Of a DNA stretch of 8,653 nt, positions 1 to 6,822 are shown piece after piece. Within the stretch, counting starts at the first letter, position 1, and every line of letters begins with the position of its first letter. The notes below the pieces were generated by a model. The model worked only from the letters and a program-made list of their open reading frames with translations, searched no databases and was not told the origin of the DNA. The DNA comes from Polyangiaceae bacterium (GTDB lineage Bacteria; Myxococcota; Polyangia; Polyangiales; Polyangiaceae). A program made the translations under genes and the position numbers. Location: assembly GCA_025936205.1 (NCBI GenBank), contig JAICTU010000399.1:1-8653 (forward strand), written 5' to 3'.

Positions 1-1184
1 ATGCCGTCGAAGATGCTGAGCCAAGCGCCCGTGCCACGCATGAGCCGCGCAGAGCGCACCGTCCACCCCAGCCGCTCCTCCAGGCAGTTCGCATACCAGT
101 TCTCGATCTGCTTCTCCATGCGGAAGGACTGTACGACTTCACCCGAGCTCGCCGCCTGGGCGACGATGGATGCTTCGGCGCCGCGCGCCGTGAGCTCCCC
201 CGCCGAGCGCTGGCGCGTCTCCTCGCGCAGGCGCCGTACGATCAGGATGCGGATCAGATCCACGGCCAGGGCGACCGCAGCGAGCTGTGGATCGTAGGCC
301 AGCATGAGCGCGGCCAGCGCCGCGGCGAACAGCAGCTGAAACACGCCGCCCACCGATTGCGTGAGCAAGTTTGCGAGCCCCGAGTAGCCACTCACGCGCT
401 GCAGCAGGTCCCCGCGGCTACGCATCTCGATGAAGGTCAGCGGAACACGCAGGAGCTTCCGCCCGAGCTGATTGGTGAGGCGCGCGACCAGGCTGGTTCG
501 CAGGCGCAAGAGCATCGTCTGATGCGGCCAGCTCAAGGCCAGCACCGCCAGCACCACGACGATCTGGGCGAACAGGATCGGCATCAACCAGTTGGAACGC
601 CGCGGCGTGATCACCTCGTCGACCAGCACCTGCTGCAGCGCCGGCGAGAGGACACCGAGCAGCTGGCTGAGGGCTCCGGCCACCCCCAGGAACAGCACGG
701 CGCTCTTGCCCGTCTGGAGCTCGCCCAGGATACGACCAAATCCGGGTGAAACGCGCGGCCGCCGGCGGAGCTGCTTGGTCGGCGCGAACGCCAGCGCGAT
801 GCCCGAGAAGCAGCGGCTCAGCTCATCGCTCTCCACTTGCACGCGGCCGGTGCTCGGGTCGACGATACTGGCGCGGTCGCCCCGGAAGCCCTCGAAGACC
901 ACGAAGTGGTTCATGCGCCAGTGCAAGACGAGCGGAGTCGGGGCGGTCTTCAGTTGCTCGATGGCGAGCTGGAAGCCGCGCGCCTGGAGCCCCAAGCGTG
1001 TCGCCGTATCCACGAGCTGTCGGGCGCTATTGCCGTCACGCGAGGTGCCGCAGAGGTCTCGCAGCTCATCGAGCGGAATGCTCGCACCGTAGTAGTCGAG
1101 GATCATGGCGAGGCTGGCGACCCCACACTCGGCGGCTTCGAGCTGCTGAATCGGGCGGATTGGACGGCGGAACAACCGAAACAT
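1..1184 (-). CDS. C39-peptidase ABC exporter (bacteriocin-type), 3' end cut by window edge
   Basis: Inner-membrane exporter that removes double-glycine leaders and pumps out the cargo. The frame is open from the ATG at 1184 to the left edge, about 394 residues. Residues 10-125 form a C39 cysteine protease domain: Gln14 and Cys20 in the QLEAAECGVASLAM motif, catalytic His93 in the NHFVVFEGF segment, and Asp109 in DPSTG. The whole catalytic set is present, so leader cleavage should work. From about residue 150 comes a type-1 ABC membrane domain with hydrophobic spans near 163-183, 200-219 and 270-300, plus the typical FIEMRSRGDLLQRV signature (251-264). The ATPase domain must lie outside the window; Walker motifs are not seen. 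The start overlaps the HlyD stop by one base (TGATG), with GGAG five bases upstream, so the two are translationally coupled. The double-glycine precursor at 6329-6760 is the obvious substrate. Family assignment is firm; the cargo is inferred. Confidence 0.95.
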   Translation of the reverse strand, partial: MFRLFRRPIRPIQQLEAAECGVASLAMILDYYGASIPLDELRDLCGTSRDGNSARQLVDTATRLGLQARGFQLAIEQLKTAPTPLVLHWRMNHFVVFEGFRGDRASIVDPSTGRVQVESDELSRCFSGIALAFAPTKQLRRRPRVSPGFGRILGELQTGKSAVLFLGVAGALSQLLGVLSPALQQVLVDEVITPRRSNWLMPILFAQIVVVLAVLALSWPHQTMLLRLRTSLVARLTNQLGRKLLRVPLTFIEMRSRGDLLQRVSGYSGLANLLTQSVGGVFQLLFAAALAALMLAYDPQLAAVALAVDLIRILIVRRLREETRQRSAGELTARGAEASIVAQAASSGEVVQSFRMEKQIENWYANCLEERLGWTVRSARLMRGTGAWLSIFDG

Positions 1185-2866
1185 CACTGCTCCAACAGGT
1201 TTCTGGCAAAATCGAACATCAGGCTGATGACGCGGCGCTCGCGGCGATGCAGCCGCACGGTGACGCGCTCGCCGGATCTCAGATGCGGCGTCATCTTCTC
1301 GCTCGCCGAATCAATCTCGAGCTCCACGCGTACGCTCGCGCCCGGCGTCGCTTGGCCGAAGGCGGCGGCTTGCTCCTGCGGATCCGCGATATCTGCGGAG
1401 ATGCGCCGAACGGTGGCATTGGCCATCCCGAACTCCGACACCGGCAACGACTCGATCTCGACACGAGCCGATGTCCCGACCGCGATGAAGGCCGTTTCAC
1501 GAGCAGGCAGGAACGCCACGATGGAGCGCGGCGCACCTTGCGGCACGATCTGCGCGAGCAGCTGCCCCGGCTGCACCACCTCGCCCGGCTTGGCCAGCAA
1601 GGACTCCACCCGCCCCGCCGCAGGCGAGCGCACCTCCGCGTGCGAGATCATCGTTTCCACTTCCAGCATCGCCGCCTGAGCGCGTGCCAGCGCGATCTGT
1701 CGTGTCAGCGCACGCTCCGCCAGTTGATTGCGCACCTCCGCCAGCTGCACGTCGATGTCCGCGAGATTCGAGCTGAGCAGCTCCCCGGCGTCGACCGCGT
1801 CGTGCAGAGACTCGCGAGTGGCCAGCTCCTGGTTGAGGCTACCCGCCCCCTCGCGCACCAGCTCGCTCGTGCGATCGAGCAGGTCTCGACGCTGATCGCG
1901 CAGCGTCTGGTTGAGCTGACTGCGGCGCTGCAGCACCTGACGGCGGTGCCGGAGAGCGGTGTCGATACGGTGGGAATAGGCCTTGTCGGTGGCTTCACCG
2001 AGCGCATTCTGATGCTTCACCGCCTCCAGCTCCTGGCGCTTGGAGGTCAAGCTCGCGTCGAGCTGGGCGACCGCCAGCTTGACGATCAGCTGTCCCGCGC
2101 TCACCTGGTCACCGGCGTGCACCTGGACTTCGCCGATCGCGCCCGCGATCGCAGACTCGACGGGGCGCAGTCCTTCTGGGGCCCGCAAGGCGCCGGGAGC
2201 TTTGACCGTGACCTCGACGCTGGCAAACAACGCGCCGACGAACACGACGCTGACCAGCGATGCGACGACCGCCAGGATGCCCCAATTGGATCCGGTCGGT
2301 CGAGGCAGGCTCGCGCGGGGCTCGCTGCTACCATGCTGGGCTTGCAGGGCTTCGCGGCGGAACAGGCGATCGGCGGCGGGCTTCGCGGCGGGCTCCACCG
2401 GCTGCGCTGCAGCCTCGACCGCTGTGGGGCCCTGCGCTGCAACGGGCCGAGCCGCGGGCAGCGGAGCGCTCGCAGGCTGCACTCGTGGCTGTTCGGCGTG
2501 CGCTTCCAGCGCGCGCAGCACGGGCCGGGCGGCAGCCGGCTCGCGCAGCGCCTGGGGGATATTCCGAGGTGCTGCGCCCAAGGTGGCCTCCAGCGGAAGA
2601 GCGGCGGCAGCCGAGCGGCCCCCGCGCGCGCCCTCGAGGGTTTTACGAGAGAGCGCACGTGCACCGAAGGATGAGCGTTCCAGCGCGATGCAACCGTGCG
2701 CCTGGATCGGGGCGGATGCGCCGGGCACCGGGTTCTGCGGCGACGGGGGCCGGCCCAGCCAACCCATCAGTGTATAGGGCGCTGCCATGTTGCTCTGGTC
2801 GGCCAGGGCGCGCGCGGGGTTGCGTGCGGCGACCAGCACGCCGCCTTTTCGGGCTGGCCGGCGCAC
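1184..2866 (-). CDS. HlyD-family membrane fusion (adaptor) protein with long N-terminal extension
   Basis: Periplasmic adaptor that should join the C39 ABC exporter to an outer-membrane channel; 560 residues. Residues 1-193 are an Ala/Pro/Arg-rich cytosolic tail of low complexity. One transmembrane helix follows (about 195-216). Then comes the first half of a lipoyl/biotinyl-like domain (about 233-268, with VHAGDQVSAGQLIVKL), a long coiled-coil hairpin (about 270-405), the second lipoyl half (408-441, with SPAAGRV and GEVVQPGQLLAQI) and a beta-barrel region (446-540). The core from residue 195 has normal family size; the tail is the odd part, since most HlyD proteins have only a short stretch before the helix. 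The start is GTG at 2866 with GGGAG eight bases upstream. An ATG at codon 27 (2788) is an alternative but has no clear ribosome site. No TolC-like channel gene is present here. Confidence 0.93.
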   Translation of the reverse strand: MRRPARKGGVLVAARNPARALADQSNMAAPYTLMGWLGRPPSPQNPVPGASAPIQAHGCIALERSSFGARALSRKTLEGARGGRSAAAALPLEATLGAAPRNIPQALREPAAARPVLRALEAHAEQPRVQPASAPLPAARPVAAQGPTAVEAAAQPVEPAAKPAADRLFRREALQAQHGSSEPRASLPRPTGSNWGILAVVASLVSVVFVGALFASVEVTVKAPGALRAPEGLRPVESAIAGAIGEVQVHAGDQVSAGQLIVKLAVAQLDASLTSKRQELEAVKHQNALGEATDKAYSHRIDTALRHRRQVLQRRSQLNQTLRDQRRDLLDRTSELVREGAGSLNQELATRESLHDAVDAGELLSSNLADIDVQLAEVRNQLAERALTRQIALARAQAAMLEVETMISHAEVRSPAAGRVESLLAKPGEVVQPGQLLAQIVPQGAPRSIVAFLPARETAFIAVGTSARVEIESLPVSEFGMANATVRRISADIADPQEQAAAFGQATPGASVRVELEIDSASEKMTPHLRSGERVTVRLHRRERRVISLMFDFARNLLEQ

Positions 2867-2896
2867 GAACGGCGCTCCCGGGAAGGAGGCCCTCCG

Positions 2897-4126
2897 CTAG
2901 CTCGCTACCGCGGCAAAGCGTTCCAGGAGCAGATCGGCAGCCCGGGTCAGCCCGCAGGACCGTGAGAGGCGGCTCGAGACGTCGCACAACCTGGCCGCCA
3001 CTCGCTCGCTCGTGACCAGCCCGTGCGCCAGGGCGGCCCAGGCCTCTCCGCTCGATTTCGAGACCTCCGCCACTGCCCCGACCCCCAGATCGGCGACGCG
3101 CGCTCCGTTGTCCGGCTGATCGTAGCCGTGGGGGCAAATGATCTGAGGAATGCCGGCTTCGAGCGCCCGCGCCGTCGTGCCCATGCCTCCGTGATGCACC
3201 AGCAGGGCCGCGTGCGGCAGCAGCACGCTCAGATCGACGTAGTCGAGCATCATCACGCGCGGGTCCTGTGTCTGTGATGCCGGGCAACGCGGGCTCAGAA
3301 ATACGGCGGGGCGATCCAGCAGCTCGCAACAGCGCCGGGCCGCTGCGAAGAACAACTCCACGTCCGCCACGCCGGTTCCCGGAGTGAACACCAACGGCCG
3401 ACCGTGCATCTCCAGCAAGCGCCGGACGGCTGGCGGCAGCTCCGCTCGAGAGGCGGGCAGCGGAAAGCCCACCTGTTCGAGCTCGGGCCAATCGGCTGCG
3501 CGCGGCGCGTACCAGTCTGGAAAGAACGCGAGACGCAGCTGAATCAGCCGCTCCGTCTCCTGCAGGCTGTCGAGCGCTGCCAATCCCAGGGCGAGACGAT
3601 GCTGGTTCACCGTGCTCAACTGGTAGCTCCCGCGCTCTCTTTCCTGGAACATTCGCGGCAGAAAATGCCTCCGGAAGCTCTTGCCCAGCGGGCCCTCCAG
3701 CTTGGCTCTCCAGGGCATCGGCGGCGCGGCCAGGGAGTGGATCAAGGCCGGGTACAAGATCGTGCGCACGAGCGGCAACCCATACCGCGCGCACATCAGC
3801 GAGGTGGCGGAGTAGTTGCTTTGATTGACCACGACGAGCCGATGGCCCGCCGCGTGCTCTCGCTCGAAGATGCGGAAGGTAGGATCGTAAGAGGGGCGCA
3901 CGTAGGTATCAAAGGTCTCTTCCGCGCCGTCCCGGTCGCTCACGCGCGTGGGGGAAACAGTGCTGTACTCGAGCCCCAGCTGTTTTGCGATCGGCGCGGC
4001 GGGCGCACTGCCCAGCATGTGGCAAGCATAGCCGCGATCCGAGAGCTCTCTGCCCAGCGCCAGGATCGGCAGCATATCCCCCAGCGTGCCGATCGAGCTC
4101 AGCATGAATTTCAGCTGGGCAGTCAT
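2897..4126 (-). CDS. GT1/UGT-type glycosyltransferase, copy A
   Basis: Cytosolic GT-B-fold glycosyltransferase of 409 residues, the usual length for the family; it moves a sugar from a nucleotide-sugar donor to an acceptor. The N-terminal domain opens with a beta strand and GTLGDMLP (13-20), like the GDxxP loop of RhlB-type, sterol and glycopeptide glycosyltransferases. Asp17 sits where these enzymes carry an important acidic residue. The C-terminal donor-binding signature is clear: LLPHAALLVHHGGMGTT (302-318), with the HHGG at 311-314, and YDQPDNG (335-341). It is closely related to the next gene upstream, sharing FTPGTGV-DV-LFFA-AR-CCE, so the pair arose by duplication. ATG at 4126 lies four bases after the neighbour's stop without a strong ribosome site, suggesting translational coupling. 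Acceptor and sugar cannot be read from sequence. Location in a peptide-export operon suggests the peptide core, but a lipid or small molecule is possible. Confidence 0.92.
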   Translation of the reverse strand: MTAQLKFMLSSIGTLGDMLPILALGRELSDRGYACHMLGSAPAAPIAKQLGLEYSTVSPTRVSDRDGAEETFDTYVRPSYDPTFRIFEREHAAGHRLVVVNQSNYSATSLMCARYGLPLVRTILYPALIHSLAAPPMPWRAKLEGPLGKSFRRHFLPRMFQERERGSYQLSTVNQHRLALGLAALDSLQETERLIQLRLAFFPDWYAPRAADWPELEQVGFPLPASRAELPPAVRRLLEMHGRPLVFTPGTGVADVELFFAAARRCCELLDRPAVFLSPRCPASQTQDPRVMMLDYVDLSVLLPHAALLVHHGGMGTTARALEAGIPQIICPHGYDQPDNGARVADLGVGAVAEVSKSSGEAWAALAHGLVTSERVAARLCDVSSRLSRSCGLTRAADLLLERFAAVAS

Positions 4127-4130
4127 GGCT

Positions 4131-5393
4131 TCAGCTGGCCAGGCGCGCCGCCGGTGCGCCGCTCCTCAGGTTGCGCTCCAGCCAATCTGCGGCGCGGGCG
4201 ATGGCGTCGCACCGGGCGACGGCGGTTCGAAAGTGCTCGAGCTTCTGCTGGACCTCGGCGCTGGAGGTCAGCTGCCGCGCCGCGGCGATCAGCGCTTCCG
4301 TCGTGTCCCTTTCTTGGAACAGGCAACGGCCCACGCCGAGCCGCGTGACGCGATCGCCATTGTCCGGTTGATCGTACATTCGCGCCCGGATGAGCTGCGG
4401 CACGCCGGCCTGGAAGGCGCGCGCGGTGGTGCCGATACCCCCGTGATGGACGAGCAAGACAGCGTGCTGCAGCACCAGCTGCAGGTCCAAGAACTCGAAC
4501 TGGCGAATGCGGTCACCGAGGCCGCCGCTCGGAGGATGAAAATGCCGGCTGAGAAACACCCCCGGCAGACCCAGAGCCTCGCAGCACTGGCGCGCCTCGG
4601 CGAAGAAGAGCTGGACGTCGGGCACTCCGGTGCCCGGAGTGAACACGATCGCGCGACCCTGGCGGCGCACGAACTCCGTGAAGTCGCCGGGCAGCGCCGC
4701 CGACGTCCCAGGCAGCGGAAACCCCGCGAGTTCGAACGGCTGAGGCCAGTCCGCCGCGGGCTCCGAGAACCAGCTGGGAAAGAAGCCGAGGTGAGCTCGG
4801 ACAACGCGATCGATCTCCTGCACCGTTTCGACCGGAGCGAGGCCGAGCTCCCTTCGGAACCGGCTGACGCCGGGCATGAGCAGCGTCGAGCGGTCCCAGT
4901 TGGCATAGAGGTTCGGAAGGAAGTATTTGCGAAAGGTGGCGGCGAGCGGCCCCTCGAGTTTCTCGCGATAGGGCCACGGCGGACGGATCAGCGAACGGAT
5001 GCCGTTGGGTGCCAGATGGACGCGGAACACCGGTAGCCCGTACTTTTCGCAGACGGGATTGGTCGCGCAGTAGTGACTCGAGTTGACGACGACCAGCGGC
5101 TGCCCTCGAGCGACTTGCTCACGGAAAAAGTCGGCGGTGGGACCGTAGGAAGGAAAGACGTGGTGGTCCAGATTGTCCTGGGCGCTCACGGTGTTGTCGG
5201 TCTGTTCGACGGTGACGGAGGTGAAGCCCAGGCCATGCTGAGCGGCCAGCTCGCCCGCGCCGTCGTTGCCGAGCAGATGAGCCTCGTAGCCGCGCTGCAC
5301 CAGCTCGCACCCGAGCGCGAGCAACGGAAATACATCGCCCTTGGTGCCAATACCGGCGAGTATGATTTTGGGCTTTGACATCCCGGCGCTCAT
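4131..5393 (-). CDS. GT1/UGT-type glycosyltransferase, copy B
   Basis: Second GT-B-fold enzyme, 420 residues, paralogous to the gene just downstream. The N-terminal loop is GTKGDVFP (16-23) with Asp20. The donor-binding signature is VLQHAVLLVHHGGIGTT (307-323), HHGG at 316-319, then YDQPDNGDRV (340-349). The segment just before DQPDN reads IRARMY, where the paralogue has the more usual IICPHGY, so donor preference may differ. The N-terminal acceptor half also differs more between the copies than the motif regions, fitting two sequential sugar transfers or two acceptors. ATG at 5393 follows the upstream gene's TGA after a single base (TGAGATG), with GAGG nine bases ahead inside the upstream gene. 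An internal ATG at codon 5 has no such site, so codon 1 is chosen. Family is firm; substrate unknown. Confidence 0.92.
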   Translation of the reverse strand: MSAGMSKPKIILAGIGTKGDVFPLLALGCELVQRGYEAHLLGNDGAGELAAQHGLGFTSVTVEQTDNTVSAQDNLDHHVFPSYGPTADFFREQVARGQPLVVVNSSHYCATNPVCEKYGLPVFRVHLAPNGIRSLIRPPWPYREKLEGPLAATFRKYFLPNLYANWDRSTLLMPGVSRFRRELGLAPVETVQEIDRVVRAHLGFFPSWFSEPAADWPQPFELAGFPLPGTSAALPGDFTEFVRRQGRAIVFTPGTGVPDVQLFFAEARQCCEALGLPGVFLSRHFHPPSGGLGDRIRQFEFLDLQLVLQHAVLLVHHGGIGTTARAFQAGVPQLIRARMYDQPDNGDRVTRLGVGRCLFQERDTTEALIAAARQLTSSAEVQQKLEHFRTAVARCDAIARAADWLERNLRSGAPAARLAS

Positions 5394-5394
5394 C

Positions 5395-6093
5395 TCAAAA
5401 TACCTCGCGGGTCATGCTCCCGACCATCTCCAGGAGCCCGCGGTCGAGCGCTGGCTTCATTGCATTGCGGGCGCGCAGATAGCTGGGCAGGGCTCCCGCC
5501 TCCAGTTCGGTAACGACCGCTGCCGCGTGCTGCTCGCCCACGTGCCGGATGAACAGACGCGCGTAGAAGGCTACCAGCTGAGCGAGCAAAGCTTCTCGCA
5601 TGATCCGCGCCTCGGGGCTCACTGCCTGAGCGACGCTGCTCAGGAGCTGATGGACTCCCGTCGATTGCGCCAGGCGTAGCGCCTTCGCGCCCGGCGCGCT
5701 CCCGGTCGAAACCGCCGCGCTACCCGACACTGCCTGCTGCGCCGTGGCCGTGAGCTTCTGGGTCAGGGCTGGCAAGCTCTGCTCCAGCTCCTGCTGGATG
5801 GGAGAGGCCGCCTCCAGGTAGCGCTGGGCCGCCTCGAGGCTCAATTTAGGCAGCAGCTCTTCCAGCTGTCCCCGACCGAGCTGCTCACTCAGTGCGCCAG
5901 CAAACCGCTCGCAGAACTCCGGATAATAGCGCGTCTCCAGGTGGCTACGGAACGCGGTGAACTCGGCCTCGACCTCGTCATCGGCGTGGTCCGGAACGAA
6001 CATCCTGCGGCGCAGACCGGTCACGAAGCAATCGACCAGCTGCGTAAACGTCGATTGCGAGTGAGTGAGTTGAACGATGGTGGTCGCCTGCAT
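5395..6093 (-). CDS. Helical protein of unknown function, DUF2059-like double repeat
   Basis: First gene of the minus-strand operon, 232 residues; exact function not recognised. It is almost entirely predicted helix, with no signal peptide, no membrane span and one low-complexity linker (about 121-137, Ser/Ala/Gly). Two stretches look alike: 72-107 (GRGQLEELLPKLSLEAAQ...) and about 186-221 (GEQHAAAVVTELEAGALPS...). Each has a helix of the form G-(Q/H)-x3-(L/V)(L/V), then a helix with Y-L-x-A-x2-(P/A) and a later P/L-rich end. This pattern resembles DUF2059 proteins, which I know only as helical bacterial proteins of unclear role; the match is from memory of the pattern. Start ATG at 6093 has no strong ribosome site. 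Its place ahead of two glycosyltransferases suggests a dedicated accessory role, such as substrate chaperone, regulator or immunity partner. That is guesswork. Confidence 0.75.
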   Translation of the reverse strand: MQATTIVQLTHSQSTFTQLVDCFVTGLRRRMFVPDHADDEVEAEFTAFRSHLETRYYPEFCERFAGALSEQLGRGQLEELLPKLSLEAAQRYLEAASPIQQELEQSLPALTQKLTATAQQAVSGSAAVSTGSAPGAKALRLAQSTGVHQLLSSVAQAVSPEARIMREALLAQLVAFYARLFIRHVGEQHAAAVVTELEAGALPSYLRARNAMKPALDRGLLEMVGSMTREVF

Positions 6094-6328
6094 GACGTTT
6101 CTCGTGTGAGTCGGCAGCCGCTCCTCGGCAGGCTCGGAGCCGTGAACGCCATGTCGGCCATCGCTGGCGCTGGTTGCGCGCTGAGATGCGGAAATGCGCC
6201 GGCAGTATCGTCCGGAAATTTCACGCGATTGCTCGACATTCTACGCCGCAAAATCTGAGCAACCCAGCCGCGCAGTGATCGACAAAGCAGGCATGGCGCA
6301 AGCGCCGAACCCGAAAGGTAGCCCGAAA
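6094..6328. promoter_or_regulatory. Divergent intergenic region between operon and precursor gene
   Basis: This 235-bp gap separates two divergent genes, so it should hold both promoters. The most A/T-rich patch is about 6213-6256. It contains a six-base inverted repeat, TTGCTC (6229-6234) and GAGCAA (6257-6262), separated by 22 bases. A direct repeat CGGAAAT occurs at 6189-6195 and 6213-6219. On the minus strand, TAGAAT near 6243-6248 resembles a -10 box but has no well-spaced -35. I see no confident sigma-70 or sigma-54 promoter, and six-base repeats can arise by chance. Upstream in-frame ATGs at 6194 and 6293 could lengthen the precursor, but neither has a good ribosome site. Confidence 0.5.
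6314..6318 (+). promoter_or_regulatory. Ribosome binding site of the precursor gene
   Basis: AAAGG within GAAAGG lies ten bases before the ATG at 6329. It favours this start over the in-frame ATGs at 6194 and 6293. The resulting 28-residue leader has a normal length for a double-glycine peptide. Confidence 0.6.
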
Positions 6329-6760
6329 ATGTTCAATTCAATCAGTGTCGCCGCGTTGCTGGACTCGAACCGGGAGCTCTCTCTCGATGACCTCGATCTG
6401 GTTTTGGGTGGCAACAACGCTACGTCCGCGACTGGTTCGGGTGATGATGATCCGCGCCCGCAGCCCATGGCCGGCCTCACCACCATTCCCACCCTCACCA
6501 CCGTCACCCCCGTCAACGTCAACGTCGACGTGAGGTCCACTGAGACACATACTGGGGGAGAGGGTCCGATAGATAGACTGGCGCAGACCGCCTACGAGAT
6601 CGGTCACGAAGTGGTCGATCTGGCGCACAAAGCCGGCGACATCGTTTACGATACCATCCACCCCATCGGCCAGGCTTTGGGTCAGCTGGGTCACGACGTG
6701 ATCATGTCGATCGACCAGCATGTCACCGGGACCAGCCCGAGCTCCGGCACCGGCCACTGA
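6329..6760 (+). CDS. Double-glycine-leader precursor, cysteine-free bacteriocin-like polypeptide
   Basis: Predicted secreted peptide precursor of 143 residues. The leader (1-28) ends in ELSLDDLDLVLGG and fits the C39-substrate consensus at every key place: L17 (-12), S18 (-11), D21 (-8), L22 (-7), V25 (-4), G27-G28 (-2, -1). Cleavage after Gly28 would free a core of 115 residues, large for a bacteriocin. The core has no cysteine, which excludes disulfides, lanthionines and S-linked sugars. It has three parts: a Thr/Ser/Pro-rich stretch (29-75, 14 hydroxyl residues, including TTIPTLTTVTP and VNVNVDV), an amphipathic helical stretch (about 81-132, IDRLAQTAYEIGHEVVDL onward, with small-residue spacing G114-G118-G121), and a tail TGTSPSSGTGH. 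The Thr/Ser/Pro parts would suit O-glycosylation by the neighbouring glycosyltransferases; this is inference. A longer 188-residue form from 6194 is possible but has no ribosome site. I recognise no named family for the core. Confidence 0.85.
   Translation: MFNSISVAALLDSNRELSLDDLDLVLGGNNATSATGSGDDDPRPQPMAGLTTIPTLTTVTPVNVNVDVRSTETHTGGEGPIDRLAQTAYEIGHEVVDLAHKAGDIVYDTIHPIGQALGQLGHDVIMSIDQHVTGTSPSSGTGH
6479..6532 (+). repeat. Imperfect short tandem repeat inside the precursor core
   Basis: ACC-rich triplets followed by a run of GTCAAC, GTCAAC, GTCGAC units encode the TTIPTLTTVTP and VNVNVDV segments. The near-repeat units suggest growth by slippage or by unit duplication. The stretch encodes the Thr/Pro-rich part proposed as a glycosylation target. 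Confidence 0.6.
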
Positions 6761-6768
6761 CGGTGCCG
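6745..6768 (+). other. Hairpin across the precursor stop codon
   Basis: CGGCACCG (6745-6752) and CGGTGCCG (6761-6768) form a perfect eight-base stem with an eight-base loop holding the TGA stop. It could protect the 3' end of the precursor message or slow ribosomes at the stop. In GC-rich DNA such stems also arise by chance. Confidence 0.4.
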
Positions 6769-6787
6769 CGACCCGCGGCAATGTCTG

Positions 6788-6814
6788 CAGCGGCTGGGCG
6801 CTGCCCAGCCGCTG
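6788..6814 (+). terminator. Strong hairpin after the precursor gene, probably a partial terminator or mRNA stabiliser
   Basis: CAGCGGCTGGGC (6788-6799), loop GCT, then GCCCAGCCGCTG (6803-6814): a perfect 12-base GC-rich stem. No T-run follows (TCGTGAGCG), so it is not a classical intrinsic terminator. It lies between the precursor and the first protease gene, where an attenuating or RNA-stabilising element would let the precursor be made in excess over downstream genes. Confidence 0.55.
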
Positions 6815-6822
6815 TCGTGAGC

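Noticed and set aside
746..2674. Long plus-strand open frame of about 640 codons
   Set aside because: It lies antisense to the ABC exporter and HlyD genes, whose domains and motifs are clear. The translation is Arg/Gly/His-rich without any domain; it is a GC-skew shadow.
2643..3794. Minus-strand open frame of 383 codons
   Set aside because: It overlaps the HlyD start and glycosyltransferase copy A in another frame. Its translation is low-complexity Arg/Ala/Gly-rich with no motif.
3404..5036. Two long plus-strand frames over the glycosyltransferases
   Set aside because: They are antisense to two genes with clear GT1 donor motifs, and their translations show no recognisable domain.
6216..6265. 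Sigma-70 or sigma-54 promoter for either transcription unit
   Set aside because: Box-like words (TTGCTC, TAGAAT, GG/GC pairs) occur but the spacings do not fit (13-14 instead of 16-18 bases, or 13 instead of 10). I do not call a specific promoter.
6194..6328. 45-codon N-terminal extension of the precursor (ATG at 6194 or 6293)
   Set aside because: There is no good ribosome site for either ATG. The extension would put the double-glycine site at residue 73 instead of 28, too far for a normal leader.
6329..6760. Lanthipeptide or classical S-linked glycocin precursor
   Set aside because: The core has no cysteine, and no lanthionine synthetase or GT2-type SunS-like gene is visible.
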